A stretch of 64,000 bases of DNA from Chryseobacterium piperi. Its GTDB lineage: Bacteria > Bacteroidota > Bacteroidia > Flavobacteriales > Weeksellaceae. The notes beneath the pieces were generated by a model that saw only the letters and a list, made by a program, of their open reading frames with translations, was not told the DNA's origin and ran no database searches. The stretch lies in the NCBI RefSeq assembly GCF_002285635.2, contig NZ_CP023049.2, positions 2,356,001-2,420,000 on the forward strand, read 5' to 3'. A program made the translations under genes and the position numbers. Each line of letters opens with the position of its first letter. Within the stretch, counting starts at the first letter, position 1. This document shows, in pieces, positions 26,300-31,902 of the stretch.

Positions 26300-26445
26300 G
26301 ACCGGATTCGAAACCGTATTCCCTATTGGCATTACGGCTATAAATACGCTTCCCTATTTTCCCTTACAATTTCGATGCATCTGTAAACTCTACCCATTAG
26401 TCCGCGTGGATTTAACCGGAATATCCGTAAACTCCACGTTCAGAA
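26300..26445 (-). ncRNA. Structured non-coding RNA candidate beside the slipin gene
   Basis: No reading frame covers this stretch, but it is unusually structured on the minus strand. Hairpins are CGTGGA/TCCACG at 26405-26438, with inner pairing, and CCGTA/TACGG at 26314-26337. GGTTTCGAATCCGG (26302-26316) looks like a tRNA T-arm. Two imperfect repeats of GTRGAGTTTACRGAT occur about 40 nt apart. It lies just beyond the slipin terminator, in the same direction. A full tRNA cloverleaf cannot be drawn. Confidence 0.35.
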
Positions 26446-26483
26446 ATTTTAACGCAGGCTTTTCCTTTTAAGCTACAAGACTT

Positions 26484-26519
26484 TTTTAATAAACCGGCTT
26501 CGTTTTTAATGAAGCCAGT
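26484..26519 (-). terminator. Terminator after the slipin gene
   Basis: ACTGGCTTC / GAAGCCGGT, nine pairs with one G-U, followed by TTTATT on the minus strand. Confidence 0.7.
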
Positions 26520-26542
26520 CTTTATAATAAAAGCTATTGGTT

Positions 26543-27643
26543 TTATCTTGCAAAAATTTCTTTCAGCTGAGAAACAATACTACTGTTTCCGGAAACCGTA
26601 ATATCTCCGATTTTATCTGCAATCTTCTCCATATATTCCATTTCCTTCAACTTCCATAATACTTCGTTTTCTTCCATCAGTTTTGCAGTATTCAGTAAAC
26701 TTCTGGTAGAAGCTGTTTCTTCACGGCGCATAATGCTGTTGGCCTGAGCTTTTTTCTCAGCAATTAAAACCTGATTCATAATCTCCTTCATTTCACCGGT
26801 GAGAATGACATCCCTGATTCCTGCATCTGTAGCTCTCAACCCAAGGTCATCAGCTTTGTTACCCAGATTATCCAGAATTTCTTTTCCTACACTATCTTTT
26901 TTCAATAGCAACTCATCCAGCGTCAAAGCCCCTACAAATTCACGCAAAGCCAATTGCATTAGGATATATAATTGCTTATCATATTCTTTATTGTCCATCA
27001 ATGCTTTCATAATATCTTCCACCTGATAGCGTACATAGAAATTGATGCGAAGCATCGCCTTGTCTTTTGTTAAAAGTTCCTGGCCTGCAATTTCCATTTG
27101 TTGCATACGGGTATCAATGCTTTTAACTTCAACAGAGTCTTCATTCACCCAGAAGTAATACGTTCCTGCTTCAAGAATTTTTGCCATCTTTCCATCGATA
27201 ATCAACAATCCTTTAGACTGATTGGTAATCACAAATTTTCTGACAAGATTTTTCAACTTTGCATTTTCCAAAATCGTTTTAGAAATTTTTTCTGTAATCT
27301 CAACTTTCGTCAAATCAATTCTTTGAAATGATCTATTCATCACGCCTTTCCAAGCAGCATATTGCCCTACATGCAACACTTCTTTAAAGATCCCATTTTC
27401 ATATACCAACACAAGCTCGCCATCTTTCACTTCAATAAGATCCAGCATAGCATTCAGTTCTTCATTCTTTAATAAAAGAAATAAATCATCATTCACTTGT
27501 AATAGGGTCTTCATTTCATAAATTTCTACAGCCTTACGACCCAAAATCCAACGATTCCCTTCTTTTAAAATTTCAATCAGATTCCTGTTTTTAAAAACCA
27601 GACCTACCTGATAGGCTTTAATTTGTACATTTCTAAACATCAT
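26543..27643 (-). CDS. Slipin (SPFH/band-7) family protein
   Basis: A 366-residue stomatin-like protein. The SPFH domain is visible around residues 150-290 (MEIAGQELLTKDKAMLRINFYVRYQVEDI), then a coiled segment and the slipin ending SIVSQLKEIF. Unlike most slipins, the N-terminus has no clear membrane hairpin: it is a beta-rich extension (FRNVQIKAYQVGLVFKNRNLIEIL). Slipins occur beside RNA-repair genes such as rtcB and the cREC/YkuK proteins, as here. It is downstream of the tRNA-like remnants on the same strand and ends in a terminator. The exact role in RNA repair is unknown. Confidence 0.85.
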   Translation of the reverse strand: MMFRNVQIKAYQVGLVFKNRNLIEILKEGNRWILGRKAVEIYEMKTLLQVNDDLFLLLKNEELNAMLDLIEVKDGELVLVYENGIFKEVLHVGQYAAWKGVMNRSFQRIDLTKVEITEKISKTILENAKLKNLVRKFVITNQSKGLLIIDGKMAKILEAGTYYFWVNEDSVEVKSIDTRMQQMEIAGQELLTKDKAMLRINFYVRYQVEDIMKALMDNKEYDKQLYILMQLALREFVGALTLDELLLKKDSVGKEILDNLGNKADDLGLRATDAGIRDVILTGEMKEIMNQVLIAEKKAQANSIMRREETASTRSLLNTAKLMEENEVLWKLKEMEYMEKIADKIGDITVSGNSSIVSQLKEIFAR

Positions 27644-27980
27644 ATTATATTTTTAAGGTTATTCAATTATAAAAAGGGAAAAACTGAGTGTTTCTCTTCC
27701 AAAAAACAGCGGAAACAAAGTATTTCAGAAAAAAAATCCAATTCAGAATAAGTATTTTAACTCACTTTCTAAACATTCAGGTTTTTAGCATATTCTCCCG
27801 TCATCATTCACGCAAAAACTCTATTCTTTTTAGAATATATGGCTAATCCTCATTATTCATTCACTGCATTTTTATTTCAGAAAATATCTTTCTTACAGGC
27901 TTTTTCAAAATGTTGACTGAACAACTGAAAAAACTCAGATTTTTCCATAAGGAATGTTTTTTAAAGAGAAACATTAACTC

Positions 27981-28053
27981 TGTCAAAATAGATTTTGAGT
28001 CTATTTAACCTACGTTAAAAGTGTAGTGCTCTAACCAACTGAGCTATCTCATT
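27981..28053 (-). pseudogene. tRNA-Lys(TTT)-like sequence with broken acceptor
   Basis: Length is exactly 73 nt. The D-arm (GCTC-AGTTGGTTA-GAGC) and T-arm stem (ATAGA/TCTAT) are intact. The anticodon stem is CTACA/CGTAG with one mismatch and a CTTTTAA loop, so the anticodon is TTT. The T-loop is CTCAAAA, not TTCRANY. The acceptor strands AATGAGA and TTTGACA do not pair well. It is therefore a tRNA-Lys relic, or a tRNA mimic with an unpaired acceptor. Confidence 0.6.
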
Positions 28054-28062
28054 CGAAGTGAG

Positions 28063-28122
28063 AGTGGGAATCGAACCCTCGCAAAAATGCTATTACTCTA
28101 ACCGAACTGAGTTATATTCCCA
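28063..28122 (-). pseudogene. tRNA-like remnant with short body
   Basis: On the minus strand it begins GGGAATA-TA-ACTC-AGTTCGGTTA-GAGT, a good acceptor start plus perfect D-arm. The anticodon region is collapsed (AGCATTTTTGCGAG). GAGGGTTCGATTCCCA follows, which can either be a T-arm or pair back with GGGAAT as a miniature acceptor. It has no variable loop and is about 60 nt. Confidence 0.5.
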
Positions 28123-28124
28123 AA

Positions 28125-28165
28125 AGAAATAGAAGGATTCGAACCTTCGACCCATAGCACATGGT
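28125..28165 (-). pseudogene. 3' half of a tRNA-like sequence
   Basis: A perfect T-arm GAAGG-TTCGAAT-CCTTC with the 3' acceptor strand TATTTCT is preceded by a small hairpin CCAT/ATGG. No D-arm or matching 5' acceptor is found upstream, so only the 3' half remains. Confidence 0.5.
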
Positions 28166-28292
28166 AGAAATTTTTTGGAAAACTCCTCAAACCTTCAAGT
28201 CAAGCTGAACAGAATACAATCATGTTTCTCAACAAATTATTCTGCAATGGTGCTATACTGAAACACTCAACAAGACTTCCCTGATATTTTGA

Positions 28293-28318
28293 TTAAAGTT
28301 TGTTTTTCGAAACTTTAA
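28293..28318 (-). terminator. Hairpin after the cREC-like gene
   Basis: TTAAAGTTT / AAACTTTAA, nine pairs with an eight-base loop, 46 nt after the stop. The T-run is weak. Confidence 0.5.
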
Positions 28319-28364
28319 TATCGTTTCATTTTGATAATGCAAAGGAATTACTCAAGTACGTAAC

Positions 28365-28754
28365 CTATCTGCGTAATAAAATTTTTTGATGATTTTTAAA
28401 ATTTTCCAATAAATTCATCATATTATCCCTGCCTACCGGATTCATTGAATGACTATAAAACTCCGGTAAATTCATCTGATGGTCCATGCAATATTCAATC
28501 AACCATTTGGCACAATCACATCCGGTTTTCTCAGCAAATTCTGAAATATCAACATCGAAATAATGTATATCAGCCAGATCATGATCAAAAGAGATCATAT
28601 CAGGAAGGCCATCTTCTAAGATTCTCTTAACAAACTCTTGGTAATTCCTAACAATATACCAGTCTTCACGAAGGAATATTTCCTGATTTGTATAGTCATA
28701 AACTTCACTTGGAAATCTGATATCATCGAGAAACAAAAGCTTTATCATTTTCAT
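28365..28754 (-). CDS. cREC-like (cyclic-phosphate processing receiver) protein
   Basis: A 129-residue protein of receiver-like fold. The start MIKLLFLDDIRFP and the later SFDHDLAD give the DD.R.P and DHDL patterns typical of the cREC family, which is thought to bind or process cyclic phosphate ends in RNA-repair loci. CDCAKWLIEYCMDH and FYSHSMNPVGRDNM follow the family pattern. It starts 23 nt after the YkuK-type gene, so the two are co-transcribed. Whether the start is 28754 or the ATG at 28748 is unclear. Confidence 0.75.
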   Translation of the reverse strand: MKMIKLLFLDDIRFPSEVYDYTNQEIFLREDWYIVRNYQEFVKRILEDGLPDMISFDHDLADIHYFDVDISEFAEKTGCDCAKWLIEYCMDHQMNLPEFYSHSMNPVGRDNMMNLLENFKNHQKILLRR

Positions 28755-28777
28755 AAAGTAGATATTAAAACATTATA

Positions 28778-29263
28778 TTAAACCATCATATCAGCGCAAT
28801 TGGAACTCGCAAAAGCATACGGTTTAGCTTTGAATACATAGCCCATTCCTAAAATATAGCCCATCGCATCCTTTAAGGCGACATTGGATTTAAAATCAGG
28901 ATCAGTATTGATATCTGCGTGTACCTCCATTTCCACTCCATACGTATCCAAAACAGAACAGATAGCATAAGCAATTTCCACAGACTTATTTACCTCATTG
29001 AGCATCCGTTCCTTAATGCTGATAGTTTGTATTTCCTTTTGTTTTCTAATAAAGGTAAACGCTCCTTTTCCCTCGCGAATAATTACTACTGCTGTAGCAT
29101 AGCTGATGATACCTCCATAGACATGAGAATCTGATCCCACACAAACTTTCAGTCGGTACCCATTAGCTTGTTCACGGATGATGGCTTCTTCTATCAACTG
29201 TATGATAGGTCTGTGGAAAAATTTTCCAGTCATATTTTGCCATATTTCTTGTTGCGTTTCCAT
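28778..29263 (-). CDS. YkuK-type RNase H-fold protein (DUF458)
   Basis: A 161-residue protein of the DUF458/YkuK family, which has an RNase H-like fold. The motifs KVCVGSDSHVYGG (catalytic-type Asp) and VEVHADINTDPDFKSN are both visible. A nuclease role on RNA is plausible but not shown. It lies between two groups of tRNA-like genes and is followed after 23 nt by the cREC-like gene. The frame begins GKFFHRP after a short lead-in and has no signal peptide. Confidence 0.75.
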   Translation of the reverse strand: METQQEIWQNMTGKFFHRPIIQLIEEAIIREQANGYRLKVCVGSDSHVYGGIISYATAVVIIREGKGAFTFIRKQKEIQTISIKERMLNEVNKSVEIAYAICSVLDTYGVEMEVHADINTDPDFKSNVALKDAMGYILGMGYVFKAKPYAFASSNCADMMV

Positions 29264-29469
29264 TTTTTACATTTTTAAATTCTATATTTTTTTATAATTG
29301 ATAACTATAATTGATGAGTAATCAGTCATGTTTGGCTTTTTGTTTTGAAATAGCCTTTCTTTTTTGGAGTCAGAAAAAGCTTGTCTGAATTTTTTTGTTT
29401 GATATAAGAACTTCTACGCTCGACAAACTTTTGCTTTTCTCCGGAACTAATCTCATCTTAGTTATTTGA
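29264..29469. other. Spacer between YkuK-type gene and tRNA array
   Basis: The segment is AT-rich. It contains weak hairpins, but no confident tRNA or ORF. Confidence 0.4.
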
Positions 29470-29550
29470 GATGGTTATGGGATTTGAACCCACTCAGCTT
29501 ACGCAACGGTTTTGCAGACCGCCCCGACTCTCCCACTTCGGCGAACCATC
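29470..29550 (-). tRNA. tRNA with Cys (GCA) anticodon on a long-variable-arm body
   Basis: An 81-nt complete cloverleaf: acceptor GATGGTT/AACCATC (7 pairs), D-arm CCGA/TCGG, anticodon stem GCGGT/ACCGT, T-stem GTGGG/CCCAT and T-loop TTCAAAT. The anticodon loop is CTGCAAA, so the anticodon is GCA. The variable arm is 12 nt (TGCGTAAGCTGA), as in class II tRNAs such as Tyr, Leu or Ser, not Cys. CCA is not encoded. One base change (GCA from GTA) would make it a tRNA-Tyr, so this may be a derived Tyr body. Confidence 0.65.
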
Positions 29551-29620
29551 AGATTTTGTTAAATGATTATTAACAATTGACCTGGAATTTATCTAGTCTT
29601 TTTTACATGAACTCAATTGT

Positions 29621-29691
29621 CTGGAAAGCAAGATTCGAACTTGCAACCTCCCGCGTCCAAGGCGGGTAAACAACCATCGTTATCTTTCCAG
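29621..29691 (-). tRNA. tRNA-Pro(TGG)-like
   Basis: A 71-nt cloverleaf with perfect acceptor (CTGGAAA/TTTCCAG), anticodon stem (CCCGC/GCGGG, loop CTTGGAC) and T-arm (GCAAG-TTCGAAT-CTTGC). The D-arm is weak, with three pairs. The anticodon is TGG (Pro) and the discriminator base is A. CCA is not encoded. The body does not look like an ordinary housekeeping tRNA-Pro, which usually starts CGG. Confidence 0.6.
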
Positions 29692-29697
29692 TTTTAA

Positions 29698-29738
29698 GGC
29701 TCAGTTTCCAATTTCTTTTCCGAGAGACAGTCGGAGCC
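29698..29738 (-). other. Hairpin in the tRNA array
   Basis: GGCTC/GAGCC closes a loop that contains CCGA-CTGTCTC-TCGG, which looks like an isolated D-arm. It may be a strongly reduced tRNA-like unit. Confidence 0.35.
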
Positions 29739-29759
29739 AAAATCTTCCATGAACCTTTT

Positions 29760-29831
29760 GCCGCCTATGTGAGAATCGAACTCACAGTTCCCAACAAATG
29801 CCGGACAGGTTAACCATTACCTCAATAGACT
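29760..29831 (-). pseudogene. tRNA-like sequence with degenerate anticodon arm
   Basis: Perfect D-arm AGGT/ACCT with GG in the loop and perfect T-arm GTGAG-TTCGATT-CTCAC. The acceptor has six pairs (GTCTAT/ATAGGC, with G-U). The anticodon stem TCCGG/TGGGA has a mismatch and a G-U, and the loop CATTTGT lacks U33, so no anticodon can be read with confidence. Confidence 0.5.
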
Positions 29832-29838
29832 TTTTTGC

Positions 29839-29922
29839 GGAGAGCAAAAGAATTGAATCTTTACTACTGTCGTAAAACTTTTTAGCAGTAAGCCTCAACA
29901 AACCAATATTTACCTGCTCTCC
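29839..29922 (-). tRNA. tRNA-Ser(GCT)-like, partly degenerate
   Basis: An 84-nt class II-length unit with a perfect acceptor GGAGAGC/GCTCTCC, the usual tRNA-Ser start. The anticodon loop CTGCTAA gives GCT (Ser), on a four-pair stem. The D-arm is not clear, and the T-stem AAAGA/CTTTT is imperfect. It may be a decayed gene or a specialised substrate. Confidence 0.45.
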
Positions 29923-29928
29923 TTTTGT

Positions 29929-30001
29929 AATCCCAGAAGGAATTGAACCTTCAACCCCCGGTTTAAAAGACCGGTGCTCTAACCAATTGAGCTATGAGAT
30001 T
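29929..30001 (-). tRNA. tRNA-Lys(TTT)
   Basis: A full 73-nt cloverleaf: acceptor AATCTCA/TGGGATT (seven pairs, one G-U), D-arm GCTC/GAGC with TTGGTTA in the loop, anticodon stem CCGGT/ACCGG with loop CTTTTAA, and T-arm GAAGG-TTCAATT-CCTTC. The anticodon is TTT. The 3' end reads ACAA, so CCA is not encoded. It could be functional. Confidence 0.75.
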
Positions 30002-30009
30002 ATTTTTGG

Positions 30010-30082
30010 GGGTATCTTCGGGGATCGAACCCTGTTCTCCGGTGCCACAAACCGACGCTTTACCAAATAAGCTAAAGAAACC
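30010..30082 (-). tRNA. tRNA-His(GTG)-like
   Basis: About 73 nt. The D-arm GCTT/AAGC and anticodon stem TCGGT/ACCGG are good, with loop TTGTGGC and anticodon GTG. The discriminator is C, as in tRNA-His. The acceptor GGTTTCT/AGATACC has one T-T mismatch, and the T-stem has only three pairs. It begins right after the T-run of the terminator at 30084-30113. Confidence 0.6.
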
Positions 30083-30083
30083 A

Positions 30084-30113
30084 TAAAAAAAGCACCTCTT
30101 TTTGGGAGGTGCT
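30084..30113 (-). terminator. Terminator before the tRNA array
   Basis: AGCACCTC / GAGGTGCT followed by seven T residues on the minus strand. It ends a transcript from the small ORF upstream, and the tRNA array begins directly after it. Confidence 0.85.
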
Positions 30114-30140
30114 GTTGTATATATTAAACGTACTGAATCA

Positions 30141-30266
30141 TTAGCTGATCCATGTATATAAGCACCTTTTATTTATCAATTCACTATTAAGAAGACACGC
30201 GCATTTTTTCGGCTCCTGTCCTTGTAATCTTGAATGCGGATTAAATATGTAATGTATTTGCTTCAT
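30141..30266 (-). CDS. Small ORF, 41 residues, unknown
   Basis: An ATG at 30266 opens a 41-residue frame (begins MKQIHYIFNPHSRLQG, ends CLYTWIS). It is preceded at 30329-30336 by a near-consensus TTACTTTG box and followed by a strong terminator 28 nt after the stop. It has three Cys and several basic residues. No homolog is recognised. It is co-oriented with the tRNA array and RNA-repair genes. It could be a small protein, a leader peptide, or chance within an RNA. Confidence 0.4.
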   Translation of the reverse strand: MKQIHYIFNPHSRLQGQEPKKCACLLNSELINKRCLYTWIS

Positions 30267-30586
30267 TATATTTTCGTTTTTAAAGACTCTTAAAATTCTG
30301 AAAACTTGTTGTTTTCAATTTTCGATTGCAAAGTAACTATGATTTTTTTAAACTCACAAATAAACACAAGATATAATTAACTGAAAATCAATTATTTAAA
30401 CCAAATAAAAAGAAATAGAAATTCCTGTCCGCAAAATCTTGCAGATACTTAATTGACCTAAATGACTGTCTCTCATCGGTTTGCTTATCACACTATTTTA
30501 TGGTATTAAAATTTCATCGTTAATTAAAAAATTTCATTTTTATACTTATTTTTTCCATTCTAAATAATTTTCACCTTAAAAACACA
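30267..30586. other. AT-rich spacer
   Basis: Apart from the promoter-like TTACTTTG at 30329-30336 (minus strand), nothing was recognised. Confidence 0.4.
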
Positions 30587-30615
30587 AAAAACGCCTCGAT
30601 AGTCGAGGCGTTTTT
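30587..30615. terminator. Bidirectional terminator hairpin
   Basis: AAAAACGCCTCGA / TCGAGGCGTTTTT, a perfect 13-pair stem. On the minus strand it follows the 42-residue ORF at 30645-30773. Confidence 0.88.
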
Positions 30616-30644
30616 GCAGTATGTTGATTAAATATTTTACAAGT

Positions 30645-30773
30645 TTATAGTAAATAATTAACAAAGTCAGCATATTTCGCCCCATATCCTATCTTACATT
30701 CATAGCTAAACAACCTCCCTATTGAAGGCGCATTGGATAGATTTTTGTTGGTATGTATACTTTGTTTTGTCAT
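30645..30773 (-). CDS. Small ORF, 42 residues, unknown
   Basis: A 42-residue frame (begins MTKQSIHTNKNLSN, ends ADFVNYLL) with a complete gene architecture. A TATCTTTG -7 box (30794-30787) with TTG 15 nt upstream lies 13 nt before the ATG, and a perfect terminator lies 29 nt after the stop. The peptide is polar with one Cys. It has no signal peptide. It stands between the MoxR-type operon and the tRNA array, in the same direction. The function is unknown. Confidence 0.5.
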   Translation of the reverse strand: MTKQSIHTNKNLSNAPSIGRLFSYECKIGYGAKYADFVNYLL

Positions 30774-30786
30774 AATTTTAATGCTG

Positions 30787-30812
30787 CAAAGATAGTATTT
30801 TCACTTATACAA
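30787..30812 (-). promoter_or_regulatory. Promoter of the 42-residue ORF
   Basis: TATCTTTG at 30794-30787 with TTG at 30812-30810 on the minus strand, spacing 15. The leader would be only about 8 nt. Confidence 0.55.
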
Positions 30813-30876
30813 TCACGATTCTTAAAACTCCGAACCATTTTATTGATCAGAAAATTAATAGAAAAATCTTTTAATC

Positions 30877-31902
30877 TTAATACCTAAACATCTTATTCCT
30901 TCCCGTCTTATATCTCGAAATATCTTTTAAAATAACCTGATCATCTGGATTGAAATATTTCAATTCATTAACGATTTCAGAGCGGGTATCTATTTTCTCT
31001 GCAATAATTTCATAAGCAATATTTCGTGTAGTAGCATGAAGTTCCGGGCTCCTTTTAAATTCAAGTTTCATAGCTTCCAGGTAAATGATTTTTTTATCAG
31101 CTGGAGTATGTTCGTATAAAGTCCGAATCTGGTTTTCTAATTTTTTGATATCAAAAATATTGGCAAAATAATTATTAAGACAATTGAATGCATCTTTATT
31201 TTCTTCCCAGCCTTTTAATAATACTTTTTGCGCTTCATCCGGAGTTTCCATTTTTTTTCTATAAATCAAAGAAGCCTTTACCATCTGGTTATTATCAACA
31301 TAATCATCTGCAACCATTTGATAGTAGATACGGGCATTTTTTACATCATTCATCTCTTTATATAAATCGCCAACTTTTTCTTTCTGCTCTAGTTCTTTAT
31401 AAAGATCGATAGCTTTACCATATTGTCTGGCTTTTTCATAACATACCGCTGCTCCAGATCTGTTATTAAGCTTTTTGAGATAAATCACGGCTGCTTCATT
31501 ATAGAACCCGTTGTCTTCTAAAGTTTTTGCAGCCCGGTAATGGTCCTGTAAAAGATTCATATACACTTTGGCAGCTTTTTTATATTCTTTTTCGGCAATG
31601 TATTTTTCGGCAAGTTCTTCATATTTATTCCTGATCCTGTCGAAAAGTGAGGTTTCCAGATAGAAATTACCTCCTCTACTTCCTCTTTTTCCAGAACTAT
31701 TGTTACCTCGCTCTTTATCTCTTAAACTGATCATCACCAAAAAAATCATGACAGCCACTACCATAAAGATCACAAGTGTTCCTATAACACTCCAGAAACT
31801 CTGATGGAAAAGCTGCGCCAATATCCCTAAAATTTTCAGAAATACCAGAATAAAGAAAGCTCTTATGAATTTGTCTATAAATTTCTGCTTATTCATCTTC
31901 AT
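30877..31902 (-). CDS. TPR-repeat membrane protein, last gene of the MoxR-type operon
   Basis: A 341-residue protein with two N-terminal membrane helices (FFILVFLKILGILAQLF and VIGTLVIFMVVAVMIFLVMI). A basic linker and then about five TPR-like helical pairs follow (EKYIAEKEYKKAAKVYMNLL and similar). The C-terminal third is helical with no known domain. It overlaps the upstream gene by 14 nt, so it is translationally coupled. TPR proteins in these loci probably act as scaffold at the membrane. Confidence 0.75.
   Translation of the reverse strand: MKMNKQKFIDKFIRAFFILVFLKILGILAQLFHQSFWSVIGTLVIFMVVAVMIFLVMISLRDKERGNNSSGKRGSRGGNFYLETSLFDRIRNKYEELAEKYIAEKEYKKAAKVYMNLLQDHYRAAKTLEDNGFYNEAAVIYLKKLNNRSGAAVCYEKARQYGKAIDLYKELEQKEKVGDLYKEMNDVKNARIYYQMVADDYVDNNQMVKASLIYRKKMETPDEAQKVLLKGWEENKDAFNCLNNYFANIFDIKKLENQIRTLYEHTPADKKIIYLEAMKLEFKRSPELHATTRNIAYEIIAEKIDTRSEIVNELKYFNPDDQVILKDISRYKTGRNKMFRY

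Noticed and set aside
26280..26400. A tRNA at the structured segment
   Set aside because: Only a T-arm-like element is present; a D-arm and acceptor that pair could not be found.
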